A stretch of DNA of 41,446 bases, taken from NCBI GenBank assembly GCA_002454125.1, contig DKII01000007.1, forward strand, positions 1-41,446, given 5' to 3'. Both the position numbers and the translations under genes were made by a program. Under the pieces are notes generated by a model, which searched no databases, was not told where the DNA came from, and saw only the letters and a list, made by a program, of their open reading frames with translations. Shown piece by piece: positions 16,149-22,854 of this stretch; the first letter of the stretch is position 1, and the number at the start of each line of letters is the position of its first letter. Source of the stretch: Novosphingobium sp. UBA6722. GTDB taxonomy: Bacteria > Pseudomonadota > Alphaproteobacteria > Sphingomonadales > Sphingomonadaceae.

Positions 16149-17504
16149 ATGGACCGGCGCCTGACACTCTACATCCTGATCGGCATGGTGCTGGGCGTCG
16201 TGGCCGGCTGGCTGGTCTTCACCTTCATTCCCAAGGGCACGGTCACGATCTGGCCGTTCGGGATCGAGGGCGATCTCAAGGATCTCTACCTCAAGACCTT
16301 CGGCCTGCTCTCCAGCATCTTCCTCAACCTGATCAAGATGCTGGTCGCGCCGCTGATCCTTTCCACCATCGTCGTCGGCATCGCCCACATGGGGGATAGC
16401 GCCGCGCTGGGGCGGATCGGGTTCCGCGCGATCACCTGGTTCATCTTGGCCAGCCTGATCTCGATCGGTCTGGGCCTGGTGATGGTCAACTTCTTCCAGC
16501 CAGGGGTCGGCGTGGACGTCTCTGGCGCTGCCGCAGCCTCGGTCGGCGAGGTGGCGAAGCTCGATTTCTTTGAGTTCATCCTGCACATCTTCCCGAAGAA
16601 CGCCTTCGATGCGATGGCGACCAACAACATCCTGCAGATCCTGGTCTTCTCGCTGTTCGCCGGGGTGGCGCTTTCCGCCATTGGCGAAAAGGGCGCGCCG
16701 CTGGTGCGCGGGGCCGATGCCCTGGCCGAGATGATGTTGCAGATCACCGGCTACGTGATGCGCTTTGCCCCCTTCGCGGTGTTCGGCGCGCTGGCCAAGG
16801 TCGTGGCCTCGAGCGGGCTTGGGATCCTGGCGACCTATGTCGAGCTGGTGACCGAGTTCTACCTCTCGCTCGGCATCCTGTGGATGATCCTGCTGAGCAT
16901 CGGCGGGCTGTTCCTGGGCCGGCGCATCTTCACGCTGATCCGCTATATTCGCGAACCGATGATGATCGCCTTCTCGACCGCGTCGAGCGAGGCAGCCCTG
17001 CCCAAGCTGTTCGAGCAGCTGGACCGGTTCGGGGTGCCGCGGCGGATTTCGGGCTTCATGCTGCCGCTGGGCTACTCGTTCAACCTCGACGGCTCGATGA
17101 TGTACATGTCCTTTGCGACCCTTTTCATCGCCCAGGCTTATGGCATCGACCTGTCGATCGGCACCCAGATCGCGATCCTGCTGACGCTGATGATCAGTTC
17201 CAAGGGCGTCGCCGCCGTGCCGCGCGCCAGCCTGGTGGTGATCACCGGCACACTCGCAATGTTCGGCCTGCCGGTCGAGGGCGTGGCGATCATCCTGGCG
17301 ATCGATCAGTTCCTCGACATGGGCCGCACCGCCACCAACGTGGTCGGCAATGCCGTTGCCACCTCGGTCATCACCAAGTGGGAGGGCATGCTGGAGGTCG
17401 AGGAGCCTGAGTTCGTCGAACATCCCCATGCCAGGGCCCATACCGCTGCCGATGGCCGGGCGGGGCTGGATCTGGACCCGTCGAACTTCGAGGATAAGCG
17501 CTAG
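16149..17504 (+). CDS. Dicarboxylate/amino acid:cation symporter (SDF family)
   Basis: This 451-residue inner-membrane transporter of the DAACS (GltP/DctA) family takes up glutamate/aspartate or C4-dicarboxylates with protons or sodium. Family hallmarks are KMLVAPLILSTIVVGIAHMG, the first hairpin SSEAALPKLFEQL, the unwound helix GYSFNLDGS (usually NMDGT), the second hairpin SSKGVAAVPRASLVV and the substrate-site DMGRTATNVVGNAVAT. Eight membrane helices plus two hairpins fit the length. ATG at 16149 follows GGGGGA. Substrate cannot be decided. Its stop shares CTAG with the stop of convergent nth. Confidence 0.92.
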   Translation: MDRRLTLYILIGMVLGVVAGWLVFTFIPKGTVTIWPFGIEGDLKDLYLKTFGLLSSIFLNLIKMLVAPLILSTIVVGIAHMGDSAALGRIGFRAITWFILASLISIGLGLVMVNFFQPGVGVDVSGAAAASVGEVAKLDFFEFILHIFPKNAFDAMATNNILQILVFSLFAGVALSAIGEKGAPLVRGADALAEMMLQITGYVMRFAPFAVFGALAKVVASSGLGILATYVELVTEFYLSLGILWMILLSIGGLFLGRRIFTLIRYIREPMMIAFSTASSEAALPKLFEQLDRFGVPRRISGFMLPLGYSFNLDGSMMYMSFATLFIAQAYGIDLSIGTQIAILLTLMISSKGVAAVPRASLVVITGTLAMFGLPVEGVAIILAIDQFLDMGRTATNVVGNAVATSVITKWEGMLEVEEPEFVEHPHARAHTAADGRAGLDLDPSNFEDKR

Positions 17505-18160
17505 GCCGGCTTCGCCTTGCCCTTCGGGGCGGGAGTCTTGGGCTTGTAGCCGCACAGGTCCGCCACCGGGCAGCGCCAGCATTCGGGCGTGCGCGCCTTG
17601 CAGATGTAGCGCCCGTGCAGGATCAGCCAGTGGTGCGCGCCGAGCCGAAACGGCTGCGGCACCTTCTTCTCAAGCTGCTTTTCGACCTGGTCGGGGTTCT
17701 TGCCCTTGGCCAGGCCAGTGCGGTTGCCGACCCGGAAGATGTGGGTATCGACCGCAAAGGTTTCCTGCCCGAACCAACAGTTGAGCACCACGTTTGCAGT
17801 CTTGCGCCCAACCCCTGGCAGTCGGACCAGCTCTTCGCGGGTCGACGGCACTTCGCCGCCGAATTCATCGACCAGCAGCTGTGAAAGCGCGATCACGTTC
17901 TTGGCCTTGGAATTGAACAGGCCGATCGTCTTGATGTGCCCCTTGAGGCCCGCCTCGCCCAGATCGAGCATCTGCTGCGGGGTCTTCACCTTTGCAAACA
18001 GGGCACGGGTCGCCTTGTTCACCCCCACATCGGTCGCTTGCGCCGATAGCGCTACCGCCACTACCAGCTGGAAGGCATTGCCGAACTCCAGCTCGGTTTC
18101 GGGTGACGGGTTGTCCTCGGCCAGGCGGCGGAAGAATTCGAAGATCTGGTCGCGCTTCAT
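17501..18160 (-). CDS. nth: Endonuclease III
   Basis: This 219-residue DNA glycosylase/AP lyase removes oxidised pyrimidines. All key residues fall at E. coli numbering: helix-hairpin-helix LPGVGRKTAN with Lys120, Asp138 in AVDTH, and the iron-sulfur cluster cysteines C187, C194, C197 and C203 (CKARTPECWRCPVADLC). A short lysine- and proline-rich tail follows. Its ATG overlaps the M48 protease stop by four bases (ATGA), so the two are co-translated. It lies at the end of the dapB-to-nth minus-strand group. Confidence 0.97.
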   Translation of the reverse strand: MKRDQIFEFFRRLAEDNPSPETELEFGNAFQLVVAVALSAQATDVGVNKATRALFAKVKTPQQMLDLGEAGLKGHIKTIGLFNSKAKNVIALSQLLVDEFGGEVPSTREELVRLPGVGRKTANVVLNCWFGQETFAVDTHIFRVGNRTGLAKGKNPDQVEKQLEKKVPQPFRLGAHHWLILHGRYICKARTPECWRCPVADLCGYKPKTPAPKGKAKPA

Positions 18161-19338
18161 TGCGCTGGTGGCTTAGCGCCTCCGTGCACCGCCTTCCACT
18201 CCATTGCCGCCCGGACCCGCTTTTCGACCGAGGGGTGCGAATAGAAAATGGCTTCCTGCAGCGCAGCGGGCCGCGGATAGCGATACTCGGCCGTCTTCAC
18301 CAAGGCCGAGGCCAGGGCATCGGGCAGGCCGACCGTATCGAGCGAATAGCGATCCGCCTCAGCCTCGCCGCGCCGGGTCAGGCCGTTCTGGATCGGCAGG
18401 GTCAGCAGGCTGAGCACCGAGACCAGCACCATGAAGACCGGCAACCCGCGCGGCTCGTGCAACTGCGCATCGCTGCCGAGCAGGCGGGCGGTGGGCGCGA
18501 ACAGCCGCTGGACCAGCCACAGCAGGATCCCCGCTAGCACCGGGAAGACCACGACATAGCGCCAGACGTGGCCCAGCTTGTAATGCCCGGCCTCGTGCCC
18601 GGTCACGGCCTTGACCTCATCAAGCGAGGCTTCCTTCAACGCCACATCGGAAATCGCGATCCGCGCGGCCGGACCGATGCCGGCGACATTGGCAGTGAAG
18701 TACTCGGACTGGCGCGAGCCATCGTACATGAAGATCCGGTCATGCGGGATGTCGACATCGTCGGCGATCTTCTCCAGCGCGGTGCGGACCCCACCGGGGG
18801 GAACCGGCTTGAATTCATTGAACAGGGGCATGATCACACTGGGCGCCGCCAGCAGCATCAGCACGGTCACCACTCCGGTGAAGCCCGCCGCCCAGATCCA
18901 CCAGCGCTGCCCGGCCTTGCGGATCAGCGCGTAGATTCCCTGCAGGAACAACCCGCCCAGCACCATGCCGATCGCCTCGCTGAGCGCCATCTGGCCGAGG
19001 AAATCTCCGAGTGGCTGCTTGGTCATGCCATAGCTGCGTTCCCGCCACCAATCGCCATAGAGCGTCCAGGGCAGCTGGATCAGATCGGCAATCAGGAAGA
19101 AGCCCGCACCGGTCAGGAAGGTCGCCAATGCCCAGCCGCGCCCTTCAAGCTTGCGGGCCAGTCGATCGAGCAGGCCCAGCCGGATCATAATCACCGCCGT
19201 GACGATCGAGACCAGCACCGAGCCAACCAGCAGCCAATGATTGCCGATGGTATAGGCCTGCGCGGTGGCCAGCGCTTCTGGCCCCAGGCCATCGATATAG
19301 CGCGCCGTTTCGGCGGCGGGTGAAAGGCTGGCGGACAT
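18157..19338 (-). CDS. M48 family metallopeptidase (Ste24/CAAX prenyl protease 1-like)
   Basis: This membrane zinc protease of about 393 residues has HExxH as GHEAGHYKLGH (His248, Glu249, His252) and a third ligand Glu in RRGEAEADRYS. It has multiple hydrophobic helices (about 30-56, 70-92, 116-140, 147-170 and 270-290), the Ste24-like segment PLFNEFKPVP, and the conserved SHPSVEKR near the end. Relatives clip prenylated proteins in eukaryotes and act in membrane-protein quality control in bacteria. ATG at 19338 lies eight bases after GGGGGAG; an in-frame GTG at 19347 overlaps that site. A palindrome at 19361-19382 probably controls it. Confidence 0.93.
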   Translation of the reverse strand: MSASLSPAAETARYIDGLGPEALATAQAYTIGNHWLLVGSVLVSIVTAVIMIRLGLLDRLARKLEGRGWALATFLTGAGFFLIADLIQLPWTLYGDWWRERSYGMTKQPLGDFLGQMALSEAIGMVLGGLFLQGIYALIRKAGQRWWIWAAGFTGVVTVLMLLAAPSVIMPLFNEFKPVPPGGVRTALEKIADDVDIPHDRIFMYDGSRQSEYFTANVAGIGPAARIAISDVALKEASLDEVKAVTGHEAGHYKLGHVWRYVVVFPVLAGILLWLVQRLFAPTARLLGSDAQLHEPRGLPVFMVLVSVLSLLTLPIQNGLTRRGEAEADRYSLDTVGLPDALASALVKTAEYRYPRPAALQEAIFYSHPSVEKRVRAAMEWKAVHGGAKPPAQ

Positions 19339-19360
19339 CTGCTGCACTCCCCCATGTTTA

Positions 19361-19382
19361 CTGTATTATCCAGACAATACAG
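19361..19382. promoter_or_regulatory. Inverted repeat upstream of the M48 gene
   Basis: CTGTATT (19361-19367) and AATACAG (19376-19382) are perfect arms separated by eight bases. It lies 22 bases before the M48 start, between that gene and the upstream membrane-protein gene, and includes a -10-like GATAAT on the minus strand. It looks like an operator for an unknown dimeric regulator. Confidence 0.5.
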
Positions 19383-19397
19383 AACCCCAGAAACAGA

Positions 19398-20099
19398 TCA
19401 AGCCAGCACGGCGTAAAGCCACATCCCGAACCGGTTCCAGAACGGCAGGCCAAAGGCAAAGGCTTCAAACGCCTGTTCGGCAATGAGCGGCAGGCCCACA
19501 AACAGGTAAGCCGGATGGACTGCGCCAAACCGCAAGCGGTCCCGCAGCATGGCGAGCGCTAACGGCAGCTGCGCCAGCACCAGCCCCAACCAGATGTCGG
19601 GCCGTTCCATCGCCGGCAGGAAGTGGCGCCAGCGGAACCAGGCTGGCCACAGTACCAGGACTGTCGCCATGAAGATCAGCCGCTTGTGCCATTGCGGATC
19701 CTTGCGGCGCATGATGGCGGCCGCGACCAGCGCACAGAAAATCAGCGGGGCGGTAACATTTCCCGCCATGCCTACTTCAATGCCGCTAGCCAGATCGCGC
19801 CGGGTGGCTGCCACGCCGATTGCCATCGTGCTGGCGGCAACGGCTGGTGCAAGGATCAAGGCCAGCCAACCGAGCTGGCGGTGTAGCGGAAGCAGAAAGG
19901 CCTGGATGACCACCAGGGCCAGCCATGAGAACATCAGCACGCCATGGACATGCGCCCAGGGAGGACCAGCAAAGGTGCCCGTTGCCAATGGCCGGAAATA
20001 GGTCAGGAAAAAGCCGGCCAGCGCGACCAGGGCGGCGGCCAGCGCAGCACCGCGATAGAAGCGTGACCCGCGATCCCGCTGCCAGTTCGCCACAGGCAA
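19398..20099 (-). CDS. Uncharacterised polytopic membrane protein
   Basis: This protein of about 233 residues has six to seven hydrophobic helices. Conserved-looking polar positions are two histidines in WAHVHGVLMFSWL and HKRLIFMATVLVLWPAWFRWRHFLP, which could bind a haem or metal, but no family is recognised with confidence. The start is unsure: TTG at 20099 directly follows the dapB stop, GTG at 20093 is a close alternative, and a longer frame runs into dapB. It follows dapB without a gap and probably shares its transcript. Confidence 0.6.
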   Translation of the reverse strand: MPVANWQRDRGSRFYRGAALAAALVALAGFFLTYFRPLATGTFAGPPWAHVHGVLMFSWLALVVIQAFLLPLHRQLGWLALILAPAVAASTMAIGVAATRRDLASGIEVGMAGNVTAPLIFCALVAAAIMRRKDPQWHKRLIFMATVLVLWPAWFRWRHFLPAMERPDIWLGLVLAQLPLALAMLRDRLRFGAVHPAYLFVGLPLIAEQAFEAFAFGLPFWNRFGMWLYAVLA

Positions 20100-20101
20100 G
20101 C

Positions 20102-20830
20102 TCAGAGCCCCAGCACCTCGCCCATGCCGTACCGCCCGGCTGGCTTGCCGACCAGCCACTGCGCCGCGCGGACCGCGCCCTTGGCGAAGATCGAGCGGTT
20201 CTCGGCCAGATGCGTCAGCGAGATGCGCTCATCCGCGCCGAGGAAGTGGACGGTGTGATCGCCGGCGACCGATCCACCGCGCAGGGAGGCAAAGCCGATC
20301 TCGCCCGACTGGCGTGCGCCGGTGATCCCGTCCCGTCCGCGCGCGCTGTGACCCGCAAGGTCGAGCCCGCGACCTGCCGCCGCTGCCTCACCCAACAGCA
20401 GCGCCGTACCGGAGGGCGCGTCGACCTTCATCCGGTGATGGGTTTCCGAAATCTCGATATCCCAGTCTTCACCCAGCCGGCTTGCCGCCTCGCGCACCAG
20501 ATGGGCGAGCAGGGTCACGCCCAGCGAGGTATTGCCGGTCTGTAGCACGGCAATCCGCTCGGCCGCGCTATCGCATAGCCAGTGATGGCGTTCTTCAAGG
20601 CCGGTGGTGCCGACCACGATCGGCACGCCAGCCGCCATGGCGGCATCGAGATTGCCTTCCAGCGCAGCCGGAGCGGAGAAATCGACCAGCACATCGCTCT
20701 GCGCCGCCAGAGCGGCCAGATCGCCGCCCTGATCGACGCCGCCGGCCAGATCCTGCCCGGCCGCGGCGATCGCCTCGACCAGCGCCTGCCCCATGCGCCC
20801 TGCGCTGCCGATAATCCCGATTCTTGCCAT
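20102..20830 (-). CDS. dapB: 4-hydroxy-tetrahydrodipicolinate reductase
   Basis: This 242-residue NAD(P)H-dependent reductase acts in the diaminopimelate/lysine pathway. The N-terminal Rossmann motif is IGIIGSAGRMGQ (4-15), the active site is ISETHHRMKVDAPSGTAL with the catalytic histidine pair and lysine, and the VGTTGL segment is present. Full length for the family. The ATG at 20830 follows GGGGACGG. It is divergent from the sirtuin gene. Downstream come a membrane protein, an M48 protease and nth on the same strand. Confidence 0.96.
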   Translation of the reverse strand: MARIGIIGSAGRMGQALVEAIAAAGQDLAGGVDQGGDLAALAAQSDVLVDFSAPAALEGNLDAAMAAGVPIVVGTTGLEERHHWLCDSAAERIAVLQTGNTSLGVTLLAHLVREAASRLGEDWDIEISETHHRMKVDAPSGTALLLGEAAAAGRGLDLAGHSARGRDGITGARQSGEIGFASLRGGSVAGDHTVHFLGADERISLTHLAENRSIFAKGAVRAAQWLVGKPAGRYGMGEVLGL

Positions 20831-20865
20831 TGCCGTCCCCGCTCGTGACGTGCTTCATGGGCGAC

Positions 20866-21564
20866 ATGAGCCAAATCCGCAATATCGTGATCCTGACCGG
20901 TGCCGGGATCAGTGCCGAAAGCGGCATCGACACCTTCCGTTCGGCCGGCGGGCTGTGGGAACAGCACCGGGTCGAGGATGTCGCCACGCCCGAGGCCTTC
21001 GCCCGCGATCCCAACCTGGTGCTGCGCTTCTACGATATGCGCCGCGCTGCCATTCAGGAGAAGCTGCCCAACGCCGCCCACTTTGCGCTGGCCGAGCTCG
21101 ATACGAACTGGAAGGGCAACCTGCTGATCGTTACCCAGAACGTTGACGATCTCCACACCCGGGCCGGCGCGCGCCGCGTGCTGCACATGCATGGTGAGCA
21201 CCTGAAAGCCTGGTGCACTTCTTGCGACGTGCGTTCCTACTGGCGCGGCCCCTTGCTGGACCGGCCGCCCTGCCCAGTCTGCCAGGCCCGCACGCTGCGG
21301 CCAGACGTGGTCTGGTTCGGCGAGATGCCTTACCGCATGGGTGAGATCTATGGCGCGCTGCGCGAGGCGGACCTGTTCGTTTCGATCGGCACATCGGGCG
21401 CGGTCTATCCGGCCGCCGGGTTCGTCCAGAACGCGCGCGAGCTTGGCATCCAGACGCTGGAGCTCAACCTGGAGCGGTCGCAAGGATCAGCGCTGTTCCA
21501 TGAAACCCGGCTTGGCCCGGCGACCGAAGTGGTGCCGGCCTGGGTGGCGGAAATTCTCCAGTGA
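20866..21564 (+). CDS. cobB: NAD-dependent protein deacylase (class III sirtuin)
   Basis: This Sir2 enzyme of about 232 residues removes acyl groups from lysines with NAD. NAD-binding motifs are GAGISAESGIDTFR and TQNVDDLH; catalytic His109 is in LHMHGE; the zinc site is CTSC (117-120) plus CPVC. Tyr56 and Arg59 (YDMRR) form the YxxR pair of class III sirtuins, which prefer succinyl or other acidic acyl groups, as in SIRT5 and E. coli CobB. ATG at 20866 gives MSQIRN; an ATG at 20857 (MGDMSQ) and GTG-type starts further upstream are possible. Its stop is followed after three bases by the inverted-repeat element. Confidence 0.94.
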   Translation: MSQIRNIVILTGAGISAESGIDTFRSAGGLWEQHRVEDVATPEAFARDPNLVLRFYDMRRAAIQEKLPNAAHFALAELDTNWKGNLLIVTQNVDDLHTRAGARRVLHMHGEHLKAWCTSCDVRSYWRGPLLDRPPCPVCQARTLRPDVVWFGEMPYRMGEIYGALREADLFVSIGTSGAVYPAAGFVQNARELGIQTLELNLERSQGSALFHETRLGPATEVVPAWVAEILQ

Positions 21565-21567
21565 GCC

Positions 21568-21616
21568 TCCAAACCAAAATGTCATCCCCGCGAAAGCGGG
21601 GACCCATGGTCTGAGC
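21568..21616 (+). repeat. Left inverted repeat of the GIY-YIG element
   Basis: It starts TCCAAACC and contains the hairpin TCCCCGC-GAAA-GCGGGGA (21585-21602), then CCCATGGTCTGAGC. The inner 37 bases (21580-21616) match the reverse complement of 21921-21957 except for the pair of stem positions and one tail base. Confidence 0.85.
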
Positions 21617-21913
21617 ATGCCGGGCAGCTACTGGGTCTACATCCTGGCGAGCCAGACCCGCGGCACCTTGTACATTGGAGTGACCAGCAGACTCGCTGAG
21701 CGGATTGCGGAGCACCGTGAAGGTCAAGTTGTTGGCTTCACCAAGCAATACCGCGTTACGCGTCTTGTTCATTGTGAAGAGTTCAACGACGTGAACGAGG
21801 CAATTGCCCGCGAAAAAGCGCTCAAGAAATGGCGCCGGGCCTGGAAGATCGAGTTGATCGAGCGGGGCAATCCGGAATGGCGAGACCTGTGGTTCGATCT
21901 CCACCTCGCGTGA
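21617..21913 (+). CDS. Standalone GIY-YIG nuclease-domain protein
   Basis: This 98-residue protein is a single GIY-YIG domain of the YhbQ/URI type (COG2827). The two tyrosine motifs are WVYIL (Tyr8) and LYIGVT (Tyr19), with Arg25 in TSRLAERIAEHREG and the metal-binding Glu66 in AIAREKALKKWRRAWK. The C-terminus (GNPEWRDLWFDL) is the usual end of this group. Its job is unknown; the domain normally cuts DNA. The ATG begins on the base after the left inverted repeat, leaving no room for a normal ribosome site outside that repeat. The repeats on both sides suggest that gene and repeats travel together. Confidence 0.88.
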   Translation: MPGSYWVYILASQTRGTLYIGVTSRLAERIAEHREGQVVGFTKQYRVTRLVHCEEFNDVNEAIAREKALKKWRRAWKIELIERGNPEWRDLWFDLHLA

Positions 21914-21920
21914 CTGGCGA

Positions 21921-21970
21921 GCTCTGACCATGGGTTCCCGCTTTCGCGGGAATGACAACAAAGGTTTGGA
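21921..21970 (-). repeat. Right inverted repeat of the GIY-YIG element
   Basis: Reverse-complement copy of the left repeat. The stem is TCCCGC-GAAA-GCGGGA: the outer C-G pair of the left copy is replaced by T-A here, so the hairpin is kept. It ends with GGTTTGGA (21963-21970), complement of the TCCAAACC of the left end. Confidence 0.85.
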
Positions 21971-21975
21971 CTGGA

Positions 21976-22746
21976 CTAATTACCGCCGCAAGCCCGGCAT
22001 TCCGGATCCTTGACGATCCGCATGGTCCGCAGCGCCGGGGTCAGCCCGTCAAGCAGATGCACCTTGCCCCACTGCGGATCGCCCATGGCGGCGTGGCCCT
22101 CGGTCAGCACCCGTACGGCATGCATGGCGGCAAAGGTGCCAACCCAGCCGGCCATGGCCCCGAGTACGCCATCGGCGGCACAGGTATCGCAGTCCTCGGC
22201 ATCGAAGGCATTGCCGACAAAGCAGCGGTAGCAGGACTGGCCTTCGATATGCCCGGCAAAGTTGGCAACCTGCCCCTGGAAGCGGCCCAGCGCCGCGCTG
22301 GTCAGCGGCACGCCCAGCTTCACGCAGGCATCGGACACTGCCAGCCGAGTCGCGAAGTTGTCACACCCGTCCAGCACAAGGGTAGCGCCTTCGAGGAGCT
22401 GCGCGGCGTTATCGCCCCCCAACCTCCCGACGACTGCGCGCACCTCGATGGCACCATCAAACCGGCGCACCCAATCGGCAGCAGCTTCGGCCTTGCTTCG
22501 GCCCAGGTCTGCTTCGGCAAAAATGGTCTGGCGCTGGAGGTTGGACAGATCGACCGCATCGTCATCGATCAGGGTCAACCGGCCCACGCCCGCTCCGGCG
22601 AGGTATTGCAACGCGGGTGAGCCGATTCCCCCGCAGCCGACCAGCACCACATGCGCCGCACTCAACGCAACCTGCCCGGCCCCGCCCAGTTCGGGCAGGA
22701 CGATATGGCGGGCAAAACGGTCAAGGCGATCGGGGGCAAGCGTCAT
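21976..22746 (-). CDS. moeB: ThiF/MoeB-family sulfur-carrier adenylyltransferase
   Basis: This 256-residue E1-like enzyme adenylates the C-terminal glycine of a ubiquitin-like sulfur carrier (MoaD or ThiS) for molybdopterin or thiamine synthesis. The nucleotide loop is VGCGGIGSP (36-44), with DDDAVDLSNLQRQ after it. Two zinc-binding CxxC pairs (CYRC and CRAC near the end) frame the region with the candidate catalytic cysteine CDTCAADGVLGA. No rhodanese domain is attached. Whether it serves MoaD or ThiS cannot be read from context. The ATG at 22746 follows AAGGA. Confidence 0.85.
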   Translation of the reverse strand: MTLAPDRLDRFARHIVLPELGGAGQVALSAAHVVLVGCGGIGSPALQYLAGAGVGRLTLIDDDAVDLSNLQRQTIFAEADLGRSKAEAAADWVRRFDGAIEVRAVVGRLGGDNAAQLLEGATLVLDGCDNFATRLAVSDACVKLGVPLTSAALGRFQGQVANFAGHIEGQSCYRCFVGNAFDAEDCDTCAADGVLGAMAGWVGTFAAMHAVRVLTEGHAAMGDPQWGKVHLLDGLTPALRTMRIVKDPECRACGGN

Positions 22747-22854
22747 AGCGGCGTTCCTTAGGGTCGTTTGACCCGCCTCGCAAAGGAAGTCTCTTGCCCC
22801 GCCCCCGCCGATGCGGCACCTAATCGATCAATTAAAACCATTACGGGACGAGGA

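Larger units (their letters stand above)
21568..21970 (+). mobile_element. Compact inverted-repeat element carrying a GIY-YIG nuclease
   Basis: Two inverted ~50-base repeats (21568-21616 and 21921-21970) bracket a single 98-residue GIY-YIG gene. The left repeat ends on the base before its ATG, and the right one begins eight bases after its stop. The element fills the convergent gap between cobB and moeB; without it the two stop codons would be eight bases apart. No clear target-site duplication was seen and no transposase is present, so mobility is an inference from structure. Confidence 0.55.

Noticed and set aside
16128..17582. Minus-strand frame of 484 codons opposite the SDF symporter
   Set aside because: The composition (Asp, His, Gln, Arg) is that of a frame antisense to a membrane-protein gene, and the symporter motifs on the other strand are complete.
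21580..21957. Inverted repeats as a simple bidirectional terminator for cobB and moeB
   Set aside because: The stems lack T-runs on either strand, extend far beyond a terminator hairpin, and enclose a gene. A secondary role in termination is possible but does not explain the layout.
22768..22854. Longer N-terminus for the acyl-CoA ligase
   Set aside because: The in-frame extension to 22768 has no ribosome site and covers an AT-rich spacer with promoter-like character; ATG at 22855 has a good site.
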